Of a stretch of DNA of 64,000 nucleotides, positions 33,419 to 40,137 are shown piece by piece. Every line of letters begins with the position of its first letter. Within the stretch, counting starts at the first letter, position 1. Location of the stretch: positions 58,386 to 122,385 of the forward strand of contig CAZZLC010000018.1 in assembly GCA_964655065.1 (NCBI GenBank). Reading direction: 5' to 3'. Source of the stretch: DRPG01 sp964655065. Lineage in GTDB: Bacteria > Myxococcota_A > UBA796 > GCA-2862545. A model generated the notes under the pieces. It searched no databases, was not told the DNA's origin, and worked only from the letters and a program-made list of their open reading frames with translations. A program made the position numbers and the translations under genes.

Positions 33419-34384
33419 TCATCCCGTGCGCGCAGCGAGCCAACGCAGCGGTCGGGCGCAGGCCTCGAGGTGAAGACTCCGGTAGCGTGTGGGGGCCAGG
33501 CTCGCGAGCACCTCGAGACGACCGCGGGGGCGGGAGTTGACCTCGATGACGTGCGGCACGCGATCGCCGTCCACGACGAGGTCGACGCCGACCTCGACCA
33601 GGTCGGCTCCGCCCTCGGCCTCGCCGAGCCGCTCGGCGGCGGCCACGGCGAGGGCCTGGGCCCTTGGCTCGTCCACCTCGGGGAACTCGACGGCGTCGGT
33701 GACCTTGGCTCCTCGGGCGGCGTTCACCACAGGGTCGTCGGTGGAGTGGCGCACCACCGCCGGCCAGGCGGCGAAGGGTCCGTCGGACGTGCGCTGCACC
33801 AGGACCCGCAGCGCGATGCCCGCGAACCCGGGTGGCGGAGGGATCGCGCGCTGGAGGATCGTGGCCTCCTGCTCGTCGGGAACCGACGTCTCGCGGACCA
33901 AGGCGATCTCGCTGCCGATCTCGACCCGCTCCACACCGGCCCCGAACGCACCGAAGCGGGGCTTCGCGAATGCGCTGCCCCAGACGGCCAGGCAGTCGGC
34001 GAATCGGTCGGGGTCGGATTCGACCGGCGGCATGGGGACGTGACCGTCGAGCCAGGCCTGACAGGCGACCTTGTCGGCGCACAGCGCGACGACCGAAGGA
34101 TCGTTGACCCAGCGAACCCCGAGGAGCTCGCGGCGGAGCTGGGCGTGCTCGACGGCGCGGCTGCGGGAGGGGAATCGATCGTAGAGGCCCGTCACCCGCA
34201 GCGCATCCTCGCGCCAGCCCTCGGGATGGGCGCGCACCCCGTGAAGGACGCCGTCTCGGGCCCGATCCCCGATCAGCACGGCCACACCTTCGGCCTCGAG
34301 GGCCAGGGCGGCCCGGCCGATCGGCCAGTCCCGTGGATGCCCCGGATCCGCACGGCTCCGAGGCGCCAGCACTCCGATCGTCAC
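33419..34384 (-). CDS. ATP-grasp family protein (YheC/YheD-like)
   Basis: A 321-residue protein with a RimK-like ATP-grasp core, best seen in the C-terminal part: VEVGVDLVVDGDRVPHVIEV and NSRPRGRLEVLA, the E-x-N motif that binds metal-ATP. The N-terminal part has GVLAPRSR and an LIGDRARDG segment. The arrangement resembles YheC/YheD spore-coat-associated and other peptide- or acid-ligase enzymes that join a carboxylate to an amine or thiol. The substrate is unknown. The start is GTG at 34384, 1 bp after the stop of the Cys-rich lipoprotein gene, so translation is probably coupled. Downstream, the FHA gene starts after 42 bp. The gene pair lipoprotein/ATP-grasp is unusual. Confidence 0.75.
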   Translation of the reverse strand: MTIGVLAPRSRADPGHPRDWPIGRAALALEAEGVAVLIGDRARDGVLHGVRAHPEGWREDALRVTGLYDRFPSRSRAVEHAQLRRELLGVRWVNDPSVVALCADKVACQAWLDGHVPMPPVESDPDRFADCLAVWGSAFAKPRFGAFGAGVERVEIGSEIALVRETSVPDEQEATILQRAIPPPPGFAGIALRVLVQRTSDGPFAAWPAVVRHSTDDPVVNAARGAKVTDAVEFPEVDEPRAQALAVAAAERLGEAEGGADLVEVGVDLVVDGDRVPHVIEVNSRPRGRLEVLASLAPTRYRSLHLEACARPLRWLAARTG

Positions 34385-34385
34385 G

Positions 34386-34727
34386 TCAGAGCGGGTTGCA
34401 CTGTCCGGCCTGCAGCTGCTCGCAGGTGGCGTCAGCGATGCAGTCCATCCAAGCGGCAGCCTGGCGCTCGTTCTCGAGCTCGACTTGCGTGAGGCTCCCC
34501 GACGACAGCGGATTGTAGTTCCCCATGGGACCAACCTGGCCGAGGGCGAAGCGGCAGTCCGCGATGCACGCGTTGATCGCGTCCTCGCGGGTCTGGCCCG
34601 AGGTATCGACGTCGCACTGGGTCTCGTCGTAGGCGCGGAAGCAGGTGGAGCTGCAGTTCTCACCGCAGCCGGTGGTGAGTCCGAGGGAGGCCCCGAGCAC
34701 CACGGCCAGCGCAGTCGCTCGGCTCAC
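34386..34727 (-). CDS. Small Cys-rich lipoprotein A (nine-cysteine family)
   Basis: A 113-residue lipoprotein: signal peptide 1-19, lipobox LTTGC, then eight more Cys. The order is C-x3-C-x3-C, C-x15-C-x3-C and C-x5-C-x7-C. The same pattern and the same total length occur in the gene at 38851-39192, where only the spacer lengths between blocks differ. This indicates a paralogous pair with conserved disulfides. Function is unknown; small Cys-rich lipoproteins are usually surface or periplasmic binding or structural factors. The start is GTG at 34727 with GGAGG upstream. It lies 1 bp before the ATP-grasp start. The region upstream (34728-35358) is a long intergenic stretch that should contain its promoter. 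Confidence 0.7.
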   Translation of the reverse strand: MSRATALAVVLGASLGLTTGCGENCSSTCFRAYDETQCDVDTSGQTREDAINACIADCRFALGQVGPMGNYNPLSSGSLTQVELENERQAAAWMDCIADATCEQLQAGQCNPL

Positions 34728-35358
34728 GAGGTCCTCCGCCACGCGGTCGGGGACCACCCCGGCGTCACCCGGGTCCACGCGGGGGTCTTCGACTCGGTCG
34801 CCCGGGACGGCGGAGCGGTGCCCTCGTCCTTGGACCGCAGCGTCCACGTCCGGCGGCCCGAAACACGATGGTCGGACACGTTCACCTCCTGAAAGGGGTC
34901 AGATATCTGAACGAGCCCTCGTGCGCTTCGTCCCCTCGACAGGCGCCGCGAGGACCCGGTCAGGCGTGGGTTGATGACTCCAGTTCGAGCGCTTCGACCA
35001 TGCTATTTCGAGGCAGACAGGCAGAGTTGCCATTTGAGCTGATTCGTTTGCTGGATAGCGCATTCAGAGGATCCTCGAGCCTTGTTGCTTTCATATCCAA
35101 CAAGATGGAGTGGATCCTCAGGCCGAGGATCGCTCGGGGCGTCGATCGCGACGAGAGCTCGGTTGGCTCGGTGGATCGGCACGAGACCCTCTCTGCGTAG
35201 GTCTCCTCGTCGCCGGTGCCCCCGGGGAACCGGACCGGTCGGAACGAAGCGCCGTCCTCTGGCCAGATCCATCGCTTCCGCCGGATCGTGATTTTTCTGT
35301 GGCGAGAGTGATCTGGGTGGGGTCGGCTGGACACCAAGAGGCGACAGGAGGGCCAATC
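34728..35358. other. Divergent intergenic region, no gene recognised
   Basis: About 630 bases between the divergent lipoprotein gene (34727) and the secreted-protein gene (35359). The open frames here have no conserved product and no consistent codon pattern. A lower-GC patch lies at about 34975-35105. A 12-bp perfect palindrome, TCAGATATCTGA, is at 34899-34910 and could be an operator. AGGAGGG before 35359 serves the plus-strand gene. Both promoters must lie here, but I could not identify convincing -35/-10 pairs. Confidence 0.5.
34899..34910. promoter_or_regulatory. 12-bp perfect palindrome, candidate operator
   Basis: TCAGATATCTGA reads the same on both strands, and such an AT-centred palindrome is rare by chance in this GC-rich DNA. 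It lies 172 bp upstream of the Cys-rich lipoprotein start and about 450 bp upstream of the plus-strand gene at 35359. No regulator is assigned. Confidence 0.3.
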
Positions 35359-36432
35359 GTGGACGCGTGGCGAAGCATCCTCGTCGGGTGCCTGTTCGGG
35401 TGGCTCCTCCTCTCAGGCGCCGCCCACGCGGGCCCCGGGGTCCAGCTGCCCGCCGGCGAAGACGTCGCGCTGTGGACGACGGCGTTCCGGCTGGCGGGAC
35501 TGTCGGCGCGTGCGGACGACGACGCCCCGCTGCGCGTCGAGGTCCACGAAGCAGCCTGGGGGATCGTGGCTGTCGCGGCCAACGGCGAAGAGCGCCGGAT
35601 CACCGTAGATCCGCCGGCCAGCGCGGCCGACCGGGAGGCCGTGGCCTTTCTCGCGCGGGGTCTCCTGCGCGACGTCCTGCGATCGGCGCGAAGGGCCTCC
35701 TCACGACCCGCGGCCAAGGTACCCGCCGACCAGGCCCCCGGGTCCGGCGAGGACCGACGAGCTCCCGCGACCAAGGGAACCTCCGCCGGTCGGCCGGGCG
35801 CGCCGTCCCGGGCGCCGGCGAAGGCGGACGGGCTTCGCCTCGACGGCACCGATGCGCCAGGTGAGCCGGTCCCGGTGCCGACCGGTGACGCGCCGATCCG
35901 GGCTCGCGAGCTCCCGTCGTCGGGCGTGCCGCCGCTCTCGCTCCGCGTGGGAGCGGCGGCGAGACCGGGAACGGCGACGGCGCCACAGTTCCACGTGGGC
36001 ACCCGGCTCTTCCGACGCGGCCGGCTGCAATTCGACCTGGAGCTCGGCGGGGTCGTGGCTCGGGACGTGGGACTCGCGCTGCCCCGTCGGCTGGGCCAGT
36101 TCGACGTCGAGGGCACCGCTTCGGTCACGGTCGCGGGAGGGGTCGCGGTCGGGCTCGGCGTGGGAACCAGCTACCGCCGCTATCGTCAGTCAGGGCTCCT
36201 CGTCGACCATCACCTCGTTCCCACCACCCACCTTCGGGTGGACGCTCCGCTCTTCTCGTCTCGCCGGTTCTCGGTGCTCGCGCGCGTGCAGGGCAAGCTG
36301 GACCTCGCTCGCACGGAGCTCGGGTTGCCGGGCGGGACCACCATCCTCGACCCGCTCGAGGTCCAGACCGCGCTGGTGCTGCGCTACCGCGGCGCGCTCG
36401 GCCTCCTTCCCGACGCGGGGAGACGCCGGTGA
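35359..36432 (+). CDS. Secreted protein with disordered linker and beta-rich C-terminal domain
   Basis: A 357-residue protein. An N-terminal signal peptide (WRSILVGCLFGWLLLSGAAHA) is followed by a helical-to-mixed region (about 30-110) and a long low-complexity linker rich in Pro, Ala, Arg and Gly (about 110-195). A C-terminal stretch (about 205-350) has alternating hydrophobic residues and aromatic ends (FHVGTRLFRRGRLQFDLELG, LGVGTSYRRYRQ, HLRVDAPLFSSRRFSVL). The last part looks like an outer-membrane beta-barrel of about eight strands. No family is recognised. The start is GTG at 35359 behind AGGAGGG. The stop is 11 bp before the ECF sigma gene start, so it is probably a secreted or surface input for the sigma/anti-sigma system that follows. 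Confidence 0.6.
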   Translation: MDAWRSILVGCLFGWLLLSGAAHAGPGVQLPAGEDVALWTTAFRLAGLSARADDDAPLRVEVHEAAWGIVAVAANGEERRITVDPPASAADREAVAFLARGLLRDVLRSARRASSRPAAKVPADQAPGSGEDRRAPATKGTSAGRPGAPSRAPAKADGLRLDGTDAPGEPVPVPTGDAPIRARELPSSGVPPLSLRVGAAARPGTATAPQFHVGTRLFRRGRLQFDLELGGVVARDVGLALPRRLGQFDVEGTASVTVAGGVAVGLGVGTSYRRYRQSGLLVDHHLVPTTHLRVDAPLFSSRRFSVLARVQGKLDLARTELGLPGGTTILDPLEVQTALVLRYRGALGLLPDAGRRR

Positions 36433-36442
36433 CGGAGGTTCC

Positions 36443-37027
36443 TTGAGTCGGCACGCCGACATTCTCGCCGCGATGAGCGGCAGCGAAGACGCGGTCGAAG
36501 CGGTCGCCGAGGCGTGGCTTCCCCAGGTCTACGCGTGGTGCCACCGCCTCGGGGGGCCGCGGGTGGACGCCGAGGATGCTGCCCACGAGGTGTTGATCGT
36601 GATGTGCCGCCGAATCGGGCGGGTGCGCGCCGCCGCACAGTTCCCGTCGTGGCTGTTCGGGATCACGCGACGGGTCATCGCGAACCATCGCCGTCGGGCC
36701 TGGGTCCGACGCTGGGTGCCCGGCGCGAGCCTCGACCGTGAGGAGGACCGTCGCTGGTCGCCGCTCCGCACCGTCGACGCCGCCCAGACCGCTGACGCGG
36801 TGTGGGCCGCGCTCGAGAGCCTGCCGACGCAACAGCGCGAGGTCCTCGTGCTGATCGAGCTCGAGGAGCGGACGGGGCCCGAGGTGGCCGAGCTCGTCGG
36901 GGTGCCGCTCGGCACGATCAAGTCACGGCTCCGGGTCGCTCGGCGGGCGTTCCGGGAGGCCATGCGCGCGGAGATGGGCGACGAGTGGATCGCGGCCTTC
37001 GAGGGCCCCTCGGCGGAGGTGGGCTGA
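36443..37027 (+). CDS. ECF-type RNA polymerase sigma factor
   Basis: A 194-residue sigma70-family factor of the ECF group. Region 2 is at about 20-85 (AWLPQVYAWCHRLGGPRVDA, AEDAAHEVLIVMCRRI and FPSWLFGITRRVIANHRRR). Region 4 is at about 120-180 (LESLPTQQREVLVLIELEER and TGPEVAELVGVPLGTIKSRL), with the recognition helix at the end. It redirects RNA polymerase to a small regulon under control of an anti-sigma factor. The start is TTG at 36443, with GGAGG 4 bp upstream; a later ATG (36473) is possible. The stop shares its A with the FecR-like gene start (TGATG), so the two gene products should be made together. Confidence 0.9.
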   Translation: MSRHADILAAMSGSEDAVEAVAEAWLPQVYAWCHRLGGPRVDAEDAAHEVLIVMCRRIGRVRAAAQFPSWLFGITRRVIANHRRRAWVRRWVPGASLDREEDRRWSPLRTVDAAQTADAVWAALESLPTQQREVLVLIELEERTGPEVAELVGVPLGTIKSRLRVARRAFREAMRAEMGDEWIAAFEGPSAEVG

Positions 37028-38025
37028 TGGACGTCACGCGAGCGCTGAAGCTCCTTCCCGAGCCCGATCCCCGAGGGGAGCGACGCATTCTCCGGCGGTT
37101 CGCCCGCACCCGAGCCGAACGCCGGCATCGGCTGTTCCACGGGCTCGCGGTCGCCACGCTGGCGCTCGCGGCGGCGCTCGTGGCCTGGGTGTCGTGGCCG
37201 CCTCCGCCGAGGGTGGTCAGGGTCGACGCCGCCCCCGGAACGGCCGAGCGTCTCCTGTGGAGCGATGCCGTCGACCTCACGGTGGCAGGCACCGGCGAGG
37301 TCACGGGAACCTCTCACGATGTCGTGGTCCACTGGCAGAGCGGGGAGCTCCGCGTCCGCGTCGACCCCGGCGCCCGGCTCGCCGTGCGGGCCGACGAGGG
37401 GCAGACGAGGGTGACGGGCACGGCGTTCCGGGTGGTGCGTGACGGGCTCGGACTCACCGCCGTCGTCGACGAGGGAGCGGTCCAGGTCTCCTGCGCCGAC
37501 GGGACCGAGCGCGAGCTGGACGCCACCGCGGGTCCGTGGACGTGCTGGCCCGTGTCCCCGGCGCGGCTGCTCGGCCGGGCCGACACGCTCCGGGACCGCG
37601 ACGCCCCTCTCTCCGAGGTGCGGGCCACCCTCGACCGCGCGATCGCCGCGCTCGGCCCCCACGACCGGCTGGCGGTGCACGGGGAGCTGCTCGTCCGGCG
37701 GATGCGCGTCCTGGCCGAGCTCGACGAGCCCGCGGCTGCGCTCGCCGACGCCCGGACCTACGTCTCGGGGTTCACGCTCCGGTCGGGGGAGGTTCGTCGC
37801 TTCGCGGCCGAGCTCGCGATCGAGGCGCACGCAGACTGCGCCGAGGCCCTCCCGCACCTCGAGGCCATCGACGGCGACCCCGACTTCCGCTGGCTCCGCG
37901 AGACCTGTCGACGTCGACTGGGGCGGTCGCGTCCCGGGGCGCTCGTCGACCAGCAGGCCGAGAACGCGGGTCCGACCTCGGAGCGTGTGCGACGCTGGGC
38001 CTGGCGGCTCGGAGAGCGCGAGTGA
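37027..38025 (+). CDS. FecR-like membrane anti-sigma protein
   Basis: A 332-residue protein with one membrane helix (about 38-58, LAVATLALAAALVAWVSW) and an N-in/C-out topology. The cytosolic N-terminus (about 1-36, basic) would be the anti-sigma part. After the helix come a FecR beta domain (about 60-160: SDAVDLTVAGTGEVTGTS, VVVHWQSGELRVRVDPGARL, VTGTAFRVVRD, AVVDEGAVQVSC) and a helical region of about 140 residues with TPR-like helices. FecR proteins transmit an outside signal to an ECF sigma factor. The ATG at 37027 overlaps the sigma stop by TGATG. A TonB receptor normally supplies the signal; none is next to this pair, although the secreted protein at 35359 is. Confidence 0.8.
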   Translation: MDVTRALKLLPEPDPRGERRILRRFARTRAERRHRLFHGLAVATLALAAALVAWVSWPPPPRVVRVDAAPGTAERLLWSDAVDLTVAGTGEVTGTSHDVVVHWQSGELRVRVDPGARLAVRADEGQTRVTGTAFRVVRDGLGLTAVVDEGAVQVSCADGTERELDATAGPWTCWPVSPARLLGRADTLRDRDAPLSEVRATLDRAIAALGPHDRLAVHGELLVRRMRVLAELDEPAAALADARTYVSGFTLRSGEVRRFAAELAIEAHADCAEALPHLEAIDGDPDFRWLRETCRRRLGRSRPGALVDQQAENAGPTSERVRRWAWRLGERE

Positions 38026-38040
38026 CGCCGGGTTGCGGCG
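38026..38040. terminator. Weak hairpin between convergent genes
   Basis: CGCCG-ggttg-CGGCG follows the FecR-like stop directly. The 5-bp stem is GC-only with a 5-base loop and no T run. It could end both the FecR-like and the convergent SDR transcripts (stop at 38061). Support is structural only. Confidence 0.25.
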
Positions 38041-38060
38041 CCGCTCGACGTCGCTGTCCG

Positions 38061-38807
38061 TCACCACACGATCGGCTGGCCGTCCCACGCCCGGAAGCTC
38101 CCCGTGTCCTCGGGGCCGAGCCCGTCGATCACGTCGATGAGCTGACCGGTGGCGCGCTCGATCGAGAACAGCCGGTCGGGGGGCACCCGTCGCTGGAATG
38201 GCGCAGATAGGTCGGTGTCGACCGTGCCTGGGTGGACCGCAGCGACAATCACGTTCGGAGATCGACGAGCAAGCTCGATTGAAAGAGTACGGAGGAGTTG
38301 GTTGAGCGCTGCTTTCGATGCCCGGTACGCGTACCAGCCGCCGAGCTGGTTGTCGCCGATGCTCCCGACCCGCGCCGACAACGCGACGAACACCGCGCGG
38401 CGGTCGTGGCGGAGCAGGTGGGCGGTGTGCTTGGCGACCAGAATCGGGCCGAACGCGTTCGTGGCGAACACGGTGGCGAGCGCCTGCGGGTCGAGGTGCT
38501 CGAGACGCTTCTCGGGCTCGAACCCCGGTCCGTGCAGCACGCCGGCCACGTGGATCACCTGGTCGAGATCGCCGAGCCGGGCGCCGACGGCCTCCGCGGC
38601 GGCCGCGATCGACGCCTCGTCCGTCACGTCGAGCTGCAGGACGGTGAGCCGCTCGGCCGAGCGTGGGTCCTCCGCGAGGGCGAGGAGCTCGGCAGCGGCG
38701 GCAGGCGCACGGCAGGTGGCGACCACGAGGTCCCCGTGGGCCAGTCGCGCCCGCACCAGTCCCAGCCCGATGCCGCGGCTCCCTCCGATGATCAGGGTCT
38801 TCTTCAT
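38061..38807 (-). CDS. Short-chain dehydrogenase/reductase (C-factor/CsgA-like)
   Basis: A 248-residue Rossmann-fold SDR that uses NAD(P)H. The cofactor motif is GGSRGIG (8-14), an NAG-like HVAGVL lies near 86-91, and the catalytic YRASK motif supplies Tyr and Lys, with Ser in VALSARVGS. The length and the ARVGSIGDNQLGG stretch resemble small SDRs including the myxobacterial C-factor (CsgA), but that similarity is shared by many SDRs. The substrate is unknown. The ATG at 38807 is divergent from the lipoprotein gene at 38851 with a 43-bp spacer. It is not operonic with anything on its own strand. Confidence 0.85.
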   Translation of the reverse strand: MKKTLIIGGSRGIGLGLVRARLAHGDLVVATCRAPAAAAELLALAEDPRSAERLTVLQLDVTDEASIAAAAEAVGARLGDLDQVIHVAGVLHGPGFEPEKRLEHLDPQALATVFATNAFGPILVAKHTAHLLRHDRRAVFVALSARVGSIGDNQLGGWYAYRASKAALNQLLRTLSIELARRSPNVIVAAVHPGTVDTDLSAPFQRRVPPDRLFSIERATGQLIDVIDGLGPEDTGSFRAWDGQPIVW

Positions 38808-38850
38808 GGCCCGAGCCGTATCGATTCCCTGTCTGCGTTAGGAGCCTGCG

Positions 38851-39192
38851 ATGATGCTTCTTGCCTTTCTCGTCACCGTGCTCGGCTGTGCGCCCACCTG
38901 TGACCAGGTGTGCCGCAAGACGCTGTTCGACTGCGACCTCTCGACGGAGCGCGTCGCACTGGCGACCTGCATCGACCAGTGTGACCGTCAGCGGTCGCTC
39001 TACCAGGACCAGTGGGAGAACGACGAACTCGCCGCGGCCTTCGACGAACACCGTCGCTGTCTGATGCGCGAGTCGTGCGAGGCGATCGCCGACCAAGCCT
39101 GCTTCGACGAGACCTTGTTCCAGGTCGACGGCGGTCCGGCGAACGACGGGGAGCTCTTCGACCCGTTCGCTCCCGAGCAGGCGGCACCGTGA
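38851..39192 (+). CDS. Small Cys-rich lipoprotein B (nine-cysteine family)
   Basis: A 113-residue lipoprotein with a short signal and lipobox VLGC (acceptor Cys at residue 13). The Cys arrangement is C-x3-C-x3-C, C-x11-C-x3-C and C-x5-C-x7-C, the same blocks and the same total length as the protein at 34386-34727. Outside the Cys, similarity is limited: ACI-x-x-C versus TCI-x-x-C, and an aromatic Trp before the last Cys triplet. The ATG at 38851 has AGGAG seven bases upstream. The stop overlaps the 3-hydroxyacyl-CoA dehydrogenase start by GTGA, an odd coupling of an envelope lipoprotein with a cytoplasmic metabolic enzyme. Function is unknown. Confidence 0.72.
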   Translation: MMLLAFLVTVLGCAPTCDQVCRKTLFDCDLSTERVALATCIDQCDRQRSLYQDQWENDELAAAFDEHRRCLMRESCEAIADQACFDETLFQVDGGPANDGELFDPFAPEQAAP

Positions 39193-40037
39193 AGATCGGA
39201 GTGATCGGCGCGGGGACCATGGGCCACGGCATCGCCCAGGTGTGCGCCATGGCTGGACACGAGACGGTGCTCACCGACGTCGACGGGGCCAAGCTCGCGC
39301 ACGCGACGACGCAGGTGCGGGCCAACCTCGACAAGGGGGTCGACAAGGGAAAGGTCGAGCCCGCGGTCCGCGAGCGCGCACTCGAGAACCTCGGCACGGG
39401 CTCGCTCGACGCGGCGGCGACCGGGGCCGATCTCGTGATCGAGGCCGTGCCCGAGCGGCTGCCCCTCAAGGTCGACGTGTTTCGAGCCGTCGAGGCCCAC
39501 GCTGGGCCGTCGTGCATCTTCGGGACGAACACCTCGTCGCTGTCCATCGGAGCCATCGCGCGCGAGCTCGGTGACCCTGGCCGGGTGATCGGCACCCACT
39601 TCTTCAACCCCGTACACGTGATGAAGCTGCTCGAGGTCGTGGTGGGCGACGCCACGCGAGACGACGTCCGCGAGCGCGTCGTCGCCCTCGGGCGCGAGAT
39701 CGGGAAGGAGGTGATCGTCGTCCGAGATCGGCCAGGGTTCGCCACGAGCCGCCTCGGCGTCTGCCTGGGCATGGAGGCGATCCGGATGGTCGAAGAGGGC
39801 GTCGCGTCCGCCGAGGACATCGACAAGGCCATGGTCCTCGGCTACCGCCACCCCATGGGGCCGCTCCGGCTCACCGACCTCGTGGGCCTCGACGTGCGGC
39901 TCCACATCGGTCGCTACCTCGCGAGCGAGCTCGGCAACCCCGCCTTCGAGCCGCCCGCGCTCCTCGAGCAGATGGTCGCCGAGGGCCGGCTCGGGCAGAA
40001 GAGCGGCCGCGGGTTCTACGACTGGCCTGCGAAATAA
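39189..40037 (+). CDS. 3-hydroxybutyryl-CoA/3-hydroxyacyl-CoA dehydrogenase
   Basis: A 282-residue NAD-dependent enzyme that oxidises 3-hydroxyacyl-CoA to 3-ketoacyl-CoA, or the reverse. It has the dinucleotide motif GVIGAGTMGHGIAQV (4-18), VIEAVPE and FGTNTSSLSI. The HFFNPVHVMKLLEVV motif contains the catalytic His with its partner Glu near 88-92. The C-terminal domain has DRPGFATSRLG and GYRHPMGPLRLTDLVG. Length is that of the stand-alone Hbd/PaaH enzymes. The start is GTG at 39189, overlapping the lipoprotein stop by GTGA. ETF-QO follows after 100 bp on the same strand. It is plausibly part of a fatty-acid or butyryl-CoA oxidation pathway. Confidence 0.92.
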   Translation: MKIGVIGAGTMGHGIAQVCAMAGHETVLTDVDGAKLAHATTQVRANLDKGVDKGKVEPAVRERALENLGTGSLDAAATGADLVIEAVPERLPLKVDVFRAVEAHAGPSCIFGTNTSSLSIGAIARELGDPGRVIGTHFFNPVHVMKLLEVVVGDATRDDVRERVVALGREIGKEVIVVRDRPGFATSRLGVCLGMEAIRMVEEGVASAEDIDKAMVLGYRHPMGPLRLTDLVGLDVRLHIGRYLASELGNPAFEPPALLEQMVAEGRLGQKSGRGFYDWPAK

Positions 40038-40137
40038 CGCCAGGTCGCGCAGGGTCTCCAACCGCAGGAAAGTGTGGCAGGGTCGTTCCCTGTCGTCGGG
40101 TGGGCGATACGACCCAGCTAAATCCGTGCGTGGAGCG

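Noticed and set aside
34868..35200. A 110-codon plus-strand gene in the divergent intergenic region
   Set aside because: No Shine-Dalgarno, no recognisable motif, codon use unlike neighbours, and other frames of equal length overlap it.
38061..38807. CsgA developmental C-signal assignment
   Set aside because: The protein is a small SDR, but the same features occur in many unrelated SDRs; no close match can be claimed without a search.
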